Assembly (NCBI GenBank): GCA_030077755.1
Contig: JAQJZZ010000007.1
Span: 124,001 to 188,000 of the forward strand
Length of the DNA: 64,000 nucleotides
Direction: 5' to 3'
From: Filosporella fistucella
Taxonomy: Eukaryota > Ascomycota > Leotiomycetes > Helotiales
Made by a program: the position numbers and the translations under genes. How positions within the stretch are numbered: position 1 is the stretch's first letter; every line of letters begins with the position of its first letter. This document shows positions 21,130-32,385 of the stretch, piece after piece. The notes beneath the pieces were generated by a model. It made no database searches. It worked only from the letters and a program-made list of their open reading frames with translations, and was not told the DNA's origin.

Positions 21130-22960
21130 ATGGTAGGACCTTCGCCTCATAAACCACGGCGGAAGGTCAAGAAGACCAGCGATGGGAGCGAGGTATCCTC
21201 TCCCGCACAATCCGCATCATCCACCAGCGGACGTTCGAGTAGTCGCCCAGCATATCCTCTTGCGGCCTTTCTTTGGCCGGCACGAAGCTCTGTGTCGCAA
21301 TGGGAGATTCTGCCATTGATATTGATGGCTGTTGGGCTTTTCAGGTGGGCGGCAGGACTTTGGGGATATTCCGGTACGCAGTGAAGCTTGAGGATAGTAT
21401 TTTTGTTAATTAGACTCAGGTTTCCAAAACCCCCCTCTCCATGGTGACTACGAAGCCCAACGACATTGGATGGAGATCACTACTCAATTACCGATATCTC
21501 AATGGTACTTTCACGACCTCGAATGGTGGGGATTGGACTATCCGCCATTGACGGCATACCATAGCTGGCTTTTGGGGAAAGTGGGCAGTGTCATAGATCC
21601 ATCGTGGTTTGCTTTGCACACCTCGCGCGGATTGGAAGATCCAATTCTGAAGGTGTTTATGAGGGCGACAGTCATTGTGTCGGAATACCTCATATACATA
21701 CCAGCAGCTGTCATCTTTGTTAGACGCCTTACCAAGCTCCAGGGCATCAATTCTTGGAACGCCGCAATTGCTCTGACTGCCATTTTGATGCAGCCCGGGA
21801 CAATCTTGATTGACCATGTACATTTCCAGTACAATACCGTGATGCTTGGATTGGTGTTGGCTAGCATGTCCAGCGTATTGGCGGGAAGATTCATGTGGAG
21901 CTGTGTTTTTTTTGTTCTGGCATTGGGCTTCAAACAGATGGCGTTATACTATGCGCCAGCAATGTTTGCATACCTCTTGGGAGTCTGTATATTCCCTCTC
22001 AATATCCCGAGATTTCTAGGAATTGCTACTGTCACTTTGGTCTCATTCGCCATCCTGCTACTTCCCTTACTACTCGGCGCTTTGTACGACAACCATCGAG
22101 GAATCGTCGCCCGACCAGAATTATTTGGCCATGTTGCGCCATTACCAATCTTTACGGAGTATTCGTATCTGGTCAATTACCAAGCTTGGTATTACCCACT
22201 CATTCAGCAAATGGCGCAAATGGTCCATCGTGTCTTCCCGTTTGCTCGAGGTCTTTTCGAGGATAAAGTGGCCAACTTCTGGTGTGCTTTAAATGTGGTT
22301 ATTAAGCTTCGCACCTACCCTTCTGAACTCTTGCAGAAAGCTTCATTATTGGCCACTCTCGTCACCATCGCCCCTCCATCGTTCATTATTTTCGTGAAGC
22401 CCAAAAAGGAATTGCTGCCACTAGCATTGTCAACAACGGCATGGGCTTTCTTCTTGTTCAGCTTCCAAGTCCACGAGAAGAGCGTTCTATTGCCATTGAT
22501 GCCTATGACTGTTCTTCTTGCCGGAAATCATGGGCTCAGCAAGAGTGTTCGTGCCTGGGTTGGGTTTGCCAATCTACTTGGAGTGTGGACAATGTTTCCA
22601 CTCCTTCAGCGCGTCCACCTACGTATACCTTATTATGTACTGTCACTTTTGTGGGCTTACCTATTAGGTCTCCCGCCGACAAGTTTCTCAGCATACCGAC
22701 AGGAGGGTCAGGGCACATGGGCTGGAATTACGACTACCATCATTCATGTTGTCTTCTACCTCTTGATGGCAGCATGGCATTTTGCAGAAGCTTTCCTCTC
22801 TCCCCCTCAGGGGAAACCAGATTTGTGGGTTGTTATCAATGTTGGAATCGGGGCAGTTGGATTCGGTCTCTGCTACCTATGGTGTCTGTCGAGCTTGTTC
22901 GCGCAAAGCGGACTTGTGAATTTCTCAAAGTCAGAGAAGAAGAAAACAAAGTCTCAATAA
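21130..22960 (+). CDS. alg6: Dolichyl-P-Glc:Man9GlcNAc2-PP-dolichol alpha-1,3-glucosyltransferase
   Basis: ALG6 adds the first glucose to the lipid-linked N-glycan precursor in the ER lumen. Exons 21130-21373 and 21420-22960 encode 594 residues. The intron has a GTACGC donor and keeps phase (SG|F). The ALG6/ALG8 signature is clear: GDYEAQRHWMEITTQLPISQ then WYFHDLEWWGLDYPPLTAYH, in the first luminal loop where the catalytic acidic residues lie, followed by IDHVHFQYN. The FGFKQM-like motif (ALGFKQMALYYAPA) and FSFQVHEKSVLLPLMPM follow. The WWGLDYPPLTAY form and length favour ALG6 over ALG8. The polar Ser-rich N-terminus of about 60 residues should be cytosolic. Confidence 0.95.
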
Positions 22961-23916
22961 CTATTTCCAGGTCGCTTTATACCCATATCAAAATTACAGA
23001 TAAACAAGACATTCCATTGACTTCAGCACGTGTTTCCCGTGTGCCGGGCCTTGCATAGTGTCAAGTTATTTTAATCCCAGGCCGCGTTGTAATTGGGTCG
23101 GATCAGGCTGAGTTTTCCAGCTCCTCTTGCATGGGCCTTTGGGTCAGCTATAAGGCTGTCAGCAACAAACCTGATAAACTTCTAGTGGAGTCGCTTGTGA
23201 ATTTCTGCAGCCACGCTTTGCAGCTCTCGGTTCTTGGTCTGCATTTTCTAAATACCCTTCAATCAAATCTCGCCGCCCCCATCCCCAACCATGGTCTCCC
23301 CATGCTTCACTTATGCACTGTATGGGTGAATGAACACTTGTCCGAGGCTAAAGTCTGAAAGGCAGGTATCATGAGATAATGAGATTCATTGTCGGTCTTT
23401 TGCTCTTTTCTGGTCAAGTGCAGCACTTGGCAGATATGGGCCAATTGAGTTGGGAATATCCCGTTCAATTGTGCACCCTTTGATAGCCAGAATTATCCAA
23501 TATGTTCCAAAATATCTTTGACTTGGCATTTCAATCTAAGCTGATAGAGCTGACTCCATATGTGCGAACGCAAATACATTCCTGAGCACAGCCGTAACGT
23601 CTCTATGTGACACAGGACCATTTCTCCCACATCACCAACAGCTTCCAATCGCTGGCCTACCAGTGTGCCGCACCATTCTTGGAGCCACTTTGTGTGTGGT
23701 GGCTGGATGTACCTTGATTATGATCGGGAATCCCTCAGTTGGCAGCTCGCGGCGCACTTGACAGCAGAGTCGACATCCCCGCATGCATGCAATATTTCGG
23801 TCCCTATTGTGGCCATCCTTTATTCTCTTTCTCGAGGTGTTCATCAGCCATGACAAAGGGTCATATTTCCACCCAAAACCAACATTACAGCTTCACGATT
23901 TTGAAGAGACGTCACA
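22961..23916. other. Intergenic region between ALG6 and the cupredoxin-like gene
   Basis: About 950 bases. Short frames on both strands, none with a domain or a signal peptide. I see nothing to annotate. Confidence 0.4.
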
Positions 23917-25453
23917 ATGTTGCTTAATTTCGCAGCATTATTATTAATATCCTTGTTGAATGTTGTTATTGTCAAAGGTGCAACAAGTACATCTTCAGCA
24001 CCTGTAGCGACCCATACTGTTTCTGTTGGCGGCGTAAGTTACATTCCTCGCTATCGCGATTCATCCATGACCCTAAATCCTAACATCAGACAGGACGGAT
24101 TGAACTTTTCTCCCAATCAATTATATGCCAACGTGGGAGATATCATCGGTATATATTTTGATGAATTGAATGGTTGAGCAGAAGCTAATAGCATACAGAA
24201 TATTTCTTCTACCCGCAAAATCACTCGGTCGCTCGAGCGGCATTCTACAAAGAACCATGTATACCATACGAACTGACAGGTGCGGGAAGGGTGGGTTTCT
24301 GGAGTGGCTTCAAACCTGTCGCTCTTGTTCTCACAAATGTAAGCATACTATTCTCTAAAATTCGGACAATAACTGATCAAGACAATCGTAGGCTCCGACC
24401 TTCCAAGTCCGAGTAAATGATACCGAGCCAATCTTTTTCTATTGTTCATCCCCAGGAGCCTGCTTAGAGGGTATGATTGGGGTTATCAATCCTAACTCGA
24501 CCTTCACATTTGCTCAGCAATTCAATTACACGCAAAATGCGACATTAGATCTCAGCCCTGGCGAGTATTTTCCAGCAGAGACAGCGAAGCCCACTCGAAC
24601 AACGACTGCAACTGGAGCAACAATGACACCAACCCCAACTCCAACTGCAGCTATAACTTCATCCTCGACGACTACACCTTCTCCCACAGCAGCTGCAGTC
24701 GTTCATCACGGTCTCGGTCCTGGCCCAATAGCAGGAATAGCAATTGGTGGTGTAGCAGTCGTAGTATTAGCAGCAGCTGTTCTATACATGTGCGGAAGAC
24801 AACGCACCGTGAAAGAAATGATGCGCCAACATACAGCACCACAGCCAAATCACAACTCCTATCAACCTGCCTCCGCAGGCGTCTCCGAAGTCCATTATCC
24901 CAATATGTCAAAAACGCCTAATGTGGATGTTGGCAGATTTAGTGGGAATACATACAGTGGACCACCTGGCACAGAAACAGAAAGTTATAGGAGCATGAGT
25001 CCGCCTGCGGATGAGAGAACGGGGATGATGGGCATGCAGCATCGAAGTTATCCGAATGGACAAGGAAGTCCAGGACTAGGTGTGATGAGTCCAGGGACAC
25101 CAAATTATCCTAGTCCGACGTATTATGATACACATGAGATGGAGAATACACATGGTAGTGTCGGATTAAGGTTAGTTCTTAGACCCTCTTCTCCACTATT
25201 TGCTTGGAGATCCTGGGCTTTTGCCTCTTCATATAATCTTCCCTGATGTTCGGCGGAGCTTGAACTGATTATAAGTAGACCATACAATCCAGCCACTGAT
25301 ACACATGCAGTTCCTATCCCTCGCCCCAATGGACCACACGAAATGCCAGTTCCATCGCCAACAGACGATTCTAATGAGCGAAGGCCGTTCTCCTACACAG
25401 ATAGCGAGAGCGGTTACACGAAGCCTCCAAAAAGTGAAGGGGGAACCTATTGA
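23917..25453 (+). CDS. Cupredoxin-like serine-rich membrane protein
   Basis: Exons 23917-24033, 24094-24148, 24199-24338, 24392-25170 and 25279-25453 encode 421 residues, in phase throughout. A signal peptide (MLLNFAALLLISLLNVVIVK) is followed by a cupredoxin-like domain: FSPNQLYANVGDIIEYFFYP, NHSVARAAFYKEPCIPYE, PIFFYCSSPGACLEGMIGVI. This matches the fungal extracellular serine-rich family, in which NHS/T and C..C/H positions recall copper ligands. Whether copper is bound here is open. A Thr/Ser/Pro stalk leads to one membrane helix (GIAIGGVAVVVLAAAVLYMC) and a cytosolic tail rich in P, S, Y and G. Probably a plasma-membrane or cell-wall surface protein. Confidence 0.85.
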
Positions 25454-26850
25454 GCTGAGGATATTAAAAGAATCATGCAGGTGATATTATGATGGTACAA
25501 CATGAAGGAGAAGGTAATCAGCGGAATGATAATTGGATTGCAGGCAAATTTATACGGCTCGCTCCAGGTTATGGACGAGAGGGGTCTGGTGTTGGGGAGT
25601 TCCGTCTGTTTGTTTTGTGAAAGATAAGTCATTACAGTAGAGGAACTGAGAGAGGTGTGATGCTGCATCTGGTTTCAACATTCTTCTTGTGTGTAGCTAA
25701 TGTAAACGAGCCTAATGCCTCCCGCAAAGCTGCCTATGTCTTTGCTAATCACCATCTCGCTTTCGCGACTTGCTTGTCTGCCAAGTGGCAGAAACACCTG
25801 CTCAACTCTCCTACTCGCACTGCTTTCTCACGTCTAATGTCTCTCCTTCCATTTGTATTCCTTTTCTCGATTCAGATCATTGCGCTCTCCACTCCCAGCA
25901 TTTTCCGAACGACGACGTCCGAGGTCTTACATTATGATTTCTAATATCTTGAGGTCCCGCGATGGCGCTCCGACGGCTTGCACATCAACGCCTTTCAGCC
26001 ACTGCCAACTGAAAGAAAGCCACTTCCTTTGACGCTAAAACCCTTCCAATACTCTTTGAGGACAGAGCAAGATCCTAATACGGAAGCCAAGATGTCAGGG
26101 TAGCTGGTCGCCTTGCGCAAAAGGTGTCACTCCCTACACACACTTTGTTGCCCCTTTTCGAGCCGAGGCAGTTCACCTCGAATTACAAGTCTAGGTGGTG
26201 TCCTACAAACTGCGCTCGAATTTCGCTCTGCCACTGGCAGCATGATAGCCAGATTTGCAAAGCTGCCCGCACAGTTGCCCGCGATCCTAAACAATATCAC
26301 CATGAACCAATCTGTATGCTTCGCAGCTTCTCTTTGTTCAGTCCACTTACTGAAGTAAGTGACTGGCGCAGGATCGTCTGCTACCATTCACAAACTATTC
26401 AATCTGATTGCCAACGCGGAAATCTGGGGAGGACTTCGCAATAGGTTGTCAGAGATCTATTATAGCAATGTTCCCCATGTTGGCTTTTGAAGAAACTCAA
26501 AAATCACTTGGTCATTGGCCTGAATTTTACTACCTCCGTGTGATATGAATGGATCATAAGATTGATTACTATTCTAGCCAATCTTGGTGTTGTGTGCTGG
26601 AAAGAGCAAAAGGTAAGTTCTTGAGGACTCGAGAAGTAAGGCAGACGGATAGCCCCCGCTGACATATCTTTAGGGTGGGAATTATACAAAGTTATTCAGG
26701 GAACTTGCCTTTGCAAAATAATATGGCGTGTATCTTGAATAATCTTTCGCTGATGATTCGAAAGTCAGCTACGGCAGAGAAACTTGCCTTCAAGGCCGTC
26801 GTTTTTTGCTCTGGTTTTCCCCATCTATACTGAGAAATTCCCACAAGGAA

Positions 26851-26858
26851 TCCGCGGA
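26851..26858. promoter_or_regulatory. PDRE-like octamer TCCGCGGA
   Basis: The palindrome TCCGCGGA is identical to the yeast pleiotropic drug response element bound by Pdr1/Pdr3. It lies about 710 bases upstream of a PDR-type ABC transporter. Whether filamentous fungi use this element is not established by the sequence. The match may be chance, since an octamer is expected about once per window. Confidence 0.3.
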
Positions 26859-27393
26859 AACCCGGTGCATGTGTAGATGTGAAGAATTTTGCAACACGGT
26901 CCACACAACGCTAATGGGCTCTTCAGCCCTGCAAGGCAGGCTTTGCCCCATTTTTGTACTGCCCAAGCTGGTGTCATTGGTCTCTGGGCCAGAGAAGCCC
27001 AGTCCGTCCCCAAAACTCTACCGCATTTTCGGGTTGCCAAGTTTGCGAAATCCGGCTTGGCACGTGAACAGTCAACATTCAAGCACAATCAACTCTACAT
27101 AGCAGCACAATCAATGTCCCATTCCAAGCAAATTGCCGACTGAAGTCACTAGTCTACTCAGCCTACGTACCTTTATTCGTCTACAAATCTGTTCGAGATA
27201 AGTAAGATAAACCGTCCGAATAGCCAAGTGTCTTAGCCACATTCCTACGGCCGTTGTTTGACAGAATACGTATGAATGAGCAATTTTCTACATGCTGCAA
27301 TTAAAAAGTGTAAACTTTAGCAGGCGCGTCATCTCATGTTCCGTATCACAATCGGTTATGTATTTGCCCGAATCTGAAATGTTCAAGTCCGGC

Positions 27394-27408
27394 CGGGTCA
27401 CGGACCCG
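27394..27408. promoter_or_regulatory. Perfect inverted repeat upstream of the ABC transporter
   Basis: CGGGTC-ACG-GACCCG is a perfect palindrome of two 6-bp arms around a 3-bp centre. It ends about 157 bases before the ABC transporter ATG. The outer CGG...CCG triplets, nine bases apart, fit the site pattern of Zn2Cys6 dimers. A further CCGG lies just upstream. Confidence 0.5.
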
Positions 27409-27564
27409 TAAAGTTGCGCCAGCTTGACATAGAGCCAAGAATGGTATTATTTACTCTGTATATTTACTCAGATCCCATTTAATGTTGTGCTCAACTGATC
27501 TGTACTACTCTATCATCCTTCTAATCCAGGTCACTTATCTTCTGCATCATTGCCAATTACCCTA

Positions 27565-30500
27565 ATGGCGACCGTACAGGATGTGCACTCCGTCCTCTCG
27601 ACTGGCAGTGGAGACTCAAACATTGGGGGGCAGTCAGACCTGGGGGATAGTTACTCTCCAGAGAAAGTCTCGAGTTCTCAGACGTACCATGATCGAGACG
27701 TTCAGCAACTCGCCCGAGTGTTCACTGCGCGTTCCCATATCTCTCAGATAGAGGGTAACAACCCATTTATTCCCATTAAAGACTCTATTCTGGACCCTTT
27801 CTCGAAATATTTCAGCGCCCGAACCTGGATGAAAGCTCTACTCCAGTTACACTCTCGCGATCCCGAAAAATACCCTTCAAGAACTTCTGGAATTGCGTTC
27901 CGTGGCCTCAATGTCCATGGATATGGCAAACCAACAGACTACCAGAAGAGTGTTGGGAATGTATGGCTAGAGGCATTGGGGATTGCGAGAGCAATATTCG
28001 GACTGAATCCCAAGGCTAAAATCAATATCCTGCAAAACTTCGATGGTTTGGTAGAGAGTGGGGAAATGCTTGTTGTACTTGGACCCCCTGGCTCTGGCTG
28101 TTCTACACTCCTTAAAACCATCGCGGGGGAGACACATGGCATCTTCGTGGATGATAATTCATACTTGAACTACCAAGGTCAGTGAGAACTGAATTCTTTG
28201 AGATCTCCCATAAATAATCGTCGTAGGGATCAGTGCAAATGACATGAAATCTCAATTCCGTGGAGAGGCAATTTACACTGCTGAAGTTGACAGGCATTTT
28301 CCAATGCTCACTGTTGGAGAAACCCTATCTTTTGCTGCTCGGGCCAGAGCTCCTCGGAATATTCCTGGCGGGGTCGACAAATGGACTTATGCTACGCAAA
28401 TGAGAGACGTCGTGATGGCTGCATATGGGATAAGTCATACAGTCAACACTCGAGTGGGCAACGACTTCATTCGTGGCGTAAGCGGTGGTGAACGCAAAAG
28501 AGTCAGCATTGCCGAAGCCACTTTAAGCCATTCGCCCCTCCAATGTTGGGATAATAGCACTCGTGGTTTGGATTCTGCAAATGCTATTGAATTCTGTAAA
28601 ACACTTCGACAATCTACTGATTTGATGGGAGCGACGGCATGCGTTGCCATCTATCAAGCCCCTCAAGCAGCCTATGATCTGTTTCACAAGGTTACTGTTC
28701 TTTATGAAGGTCGTCAGATTTATTTCGGGTCTACAACAAATGCGAAAAGATATTTCGAGAAACTAGGATTTCAATGCCCAGACAGGCAAACAGACGGTGA
28801 CTTCTTAACTTCAATGACCAGTGCCGAAGAAAGAATTGTGCGGTCCGGCTGGGAAAACAAAGTCCCGAGAACTTCGCAGGAGTTTTCTACTGCATGGGAG
28901 AACAGCCCTGAAAGAAAGCTTCTCTTGCAGCAAGTTGCAGATTATGAGATGAAGTATCCCGTTGGTGGGGAGTATCTGGAGAAATTTGTCACTTCTCGAC
29001 GTGCACAACAATCGAAGAGGCAGTAAGTAGTCGCATCCTACGACTGAGTCGCATTAACTCTTTAGGTCTATTAAGTCGCCATATACTCTCGATTACCAGC
29101 AACAAGTCAGACTCTGCCTCTGGCGAGCATTCAGAAGTTTGAAAGCCGACCCCACACTCACTCTGACACAATTGCTTGGCAATCTTCTCATGTCAATCGT
29201 GATTGGCAGTGTATTTTTGAATATGAAAACAAGCACAGATGATTTCTTCTCGAGGGGAGCATTAATATTCTTTGCAATTCTTACCAACGCATTTGCAAGC
29301 GTTCTTGAGGTATATACTCCACTCACGTTTTTCCATCTCTTCTAATAGTGTTTAGATTCTTACTCTATATGCACAACGACCGATCGTAGAGAAACACTCT
29401 CGATATGCTCTCTATCATCCCTCCTCAGAAGCGCTAGCATCGATGCTAGCAGACATGCCCTACAAGATACTCAACGCATTCACTTTTAATATACCGCTGT
29501 ATTTCATGACAAATTTGCGTCGGGAAGCTGGGCCGTTTCTTTTCTTTGTTTTCGTATCCTTGCTCGTCACACTCTCGATGTCCATGGTCTTTCGTACAGT
29601 TGGAGCGGCCTCTAGGAGTCTGGCACAGGTATGTTGCAGCTTTCCACGATTATTGCTTATCATTGCCCGACCCATCCCAGAGTTTCTGAGTCGCCGTCAT
29701 GTCAAGCTCAGAATCATATATTGATTATCTTTTCAGGCTATGGCTCCATCAGCGATCATCATTCTCGCTGTCATGATATATGCAGGATTTGCAGTACCGA
29801 AAGCTTACCTGTTGAGCTGGGCGAAGTGGATCTATCGGATCAATCCTCTTGCTTACGGCTTTGAGAGTCTCATGCTCAATGAGTTCCATGGACGATCGTT
29901 CTCCTGCGCTTCATACGTCCCAAGCGGTAGTATCTACCAAGGAGTGACTGGGGATCAAAGAATCTGCTCAGCGGTTGGTGCCAGGTCCGGGCTTGACTTC
30001 GTGTCTGGAACTGAATACCTCCGTGTTGCTATGGAGTTTGAAAATGTAAACAAGTGGATGTATGTCTATGATGTACTCCCGGACAATCATGCAAAGCTAA
30101 CACACTCCCAGGAATGTCGGAATTCTCTTCGCCTTCATTACATTCTTTTGTTTAACCTACGTTCTCGCTACGGAATATATTTCAGAGCAGAAATCAAAAG
30201 GGGAAGTCCTGATATTCCGGCGAGGCAACGTAGCTACGATAAAAACATTGAAAACTGACGAGGAATCTGGTGACAATCTTGCTGGTGTGCAAAAGGAGGG
30301 TTCAAGAGCACTCAAAAGCATTGAGAAGCAAACTGCAATTTTCCACTGGGAGGATATATGCTACGACATCAAGATCAAGAGCGAGACTCGAAGAATTCTC
30401 GATCACGTGGATGGTTGGGTGAAACCAGGGACATTAACAGCTTTGATGGTGAGCATTTATATCTATTTCATTCAGAATGTGCTAATCGTACATCTAAGGG

Positions 30501-32385
30501 AGTATCTGGAGCCGGCAAAACAACCTTACTGGACGTTCTGGCAAATCGAGTGACTACAGGAGTAATTACTGGAAGCATGTTCGTGAATGGGACACAGCGA
30601 GACGAGTCTTTTCAGCGGAAGACCGGTTACGTACAGCAACAAGATCTTCATCTTTCCACCACGACTGTACGAGAGGCTCTCAACTTCAGTGCTGTTCTGC
30701 GACAGCCTGCACATATCCCCCGTGAGGAGAAGCTTCGATACGTGGATGAAGTTATCGGACTTTTGGACATGGACAAATATGCAGATGCAGTCGTCGGTGT
30801 CCCGGGCGAGGGACTGAACGTCGAACAGCGAAAACGGCTTACTATCGGCGTAGAACTTGCCGCCAGACCTCAATTGCTCCTCTTCCTAGACGAGCCCACA
30901 TCAGGGTTAGACAGTCAGACTTCCTGGATTATTTGCGATCTCTTAGAAAAACTTACAAAAAGTGGGCAAGCAATCCTGTGTACTATCCACCAGCCGTCAG
31001 CCATGCTTTTCCAACGTTTTGAGCGTCTTCTGTTCTTAGCCAAGGGAGGAAAAACAGTGTATTACGGTGAGGTGGGCCCAGGGTCACAAATACTCACATC
31101 TTACTTCGAGAGGAATGGAGCTCCATCCTGCCCACCAAATGCCAATCCGGCAGAGTGGATGCTTCAAATTATCGGCGCTGCTCCTGGATCAGTTACAGAC
31201 ATTGATTGGCCACAAGTATGGAGACAAAGTCCAGAGTATGCCGCCACCAAAATAGAGCTTCAGAGAATGAAAGAGGAGCTACCAAACGTTGCGGCCCCTT
31301 CTCCATCGGAGAGCGATGTCAGTAACTATCGCGAGTTTGCTGCTCCCTTCGCAGTCCAGTTCAAGGAAGTTGTTCAGCGTGAATTCGCTCGATACTGGCG
31401 GAATCCGTCCTACATCTATTCCAAGGCTGCACTCTGCTTTTTCTCTGTAAGTTCCTCCCCACCTGGTGACGGTTGGTACAATTTACTAACTTCTAAGGCT
31501 CTCTTCATTGGTTTCTCCTTCTTCCGAGCCAAGAACACAATCCAAGGTCTTCGAAACCAAATGCTCTCCATATTTATGCTTACGAGTATCTTTGGCCAGA
31601 TCGTTGAGCAGACAATACCCAACTTCGTCGCCAGTCGCTCGCTCTACGAGGTTCGAGAGCGACCCTCCAAAACGTATTCCTGGAAGGCTTTTCTCCTCTC
31701 TAGTATTCTTGTTGAGATCCCATGGGCGGTCTTGATGGCGACATTGGTCTACTTATCTTGGTACTACCCCGTAGGTTTATACCGTAACGCAGCCGTTTCC
31801 AACGAGGAGAATCTGCGCGGTGCATTGATGTTTCTTCTCATAGTCGCATATCTCGTATTCACGGCTACTTTCGCCTCTTTGGTCATCGCAGCAATTCCGG
31901 ACGCCGAAACGGGTGCGAATATAGCGAATTTGATGTTCATTCTGTGTCTCATCTTCTGCGGCGTTCTTGTCACGAAGGAAAGGCTGGGAACTTTCTGGAT
32001 TTTCATGTATCGCGTGTCGCCATTCACATATCTCATCTCTGGCATGATGTCGACAGCAGTAGCTAACACCAAAATCGTCTGTGCCGCAAACGAGATACTC
32101 ACTATGCAACCGTCTGCGAATGCAACATGTGCTGAATATTTGGGTCAATATGTCAGCGCCGCTGGTGGGTACCTGGTCAATGCAGACGCAACTGCCGACT
32201 GTGGATTTTGTCCTATGGAGAGCACGAATCAGTTCTTACAGGCTGTTTCCGCTCCATACAGCGAAGCATGGAGAAACTTTGGGCTTATGTGGGTATATAT
32301 TGGAGTCAACATTCTGGGTGCGATGGCGCTATATTGGATTTTCAGGGTTCCGAAAAAGATACAGGCTGACAAGGCGAAGGAGTGA
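27565..32385 (+). CDS. PDR-type ABC multidrug transporter (ABC-G full-size)
   Basis: Eight exons (27565-28177, 28227-29022, 29066-29309, 29356-29628, 29737-30059, 30112-30448, 30499-31446, 31498-32385) encode 1473 residues, the usual length for CDR/PDR transporters. The order is NBD1-TMD1-NBD2-TMD2. NBD1 has the fungal variant Walker [13 protein letters not shown], signature [13 protein letters not shown] and Walker B end [13 protein letters not shown], all the degenerate forms normal for the family. NBD2 has canonical [16 protein letters not shown] and [17 protein letters not shown], with the diverged signature [12 protein letters not shown]. Cysteines in the last external loop (ATCAEY, DCGFCPM) fit the PDR pattern. 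It exports hydrophobic drugs or toxins across the plasma membrane; the substrates are unknown. The ATG at 27565 was chosen because the frame upstream opens only with TTG. Confidence 0.95.

Larger units (their letters stand above)
25454..27564. other. 2.1 kb upstream region of the ABC transporter
   Basis: No supportable gene. Overlapping frames around 26825-27143 lie in a GC-rich island with short inverted repeats. Two operator-like elements within it are listed separately. Confidence 0.45.

Noticed and set aside
22441..23058. 205-codon plus-strand frame
   Set aside because: It is a shadow of the ALG6 coding region in another phase.
26825..27143. Overlapping frames on both strands in a GC-rich island
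   Set aside because: They mirror each other, have no domain, and lie in the ABC transporter upstream region.
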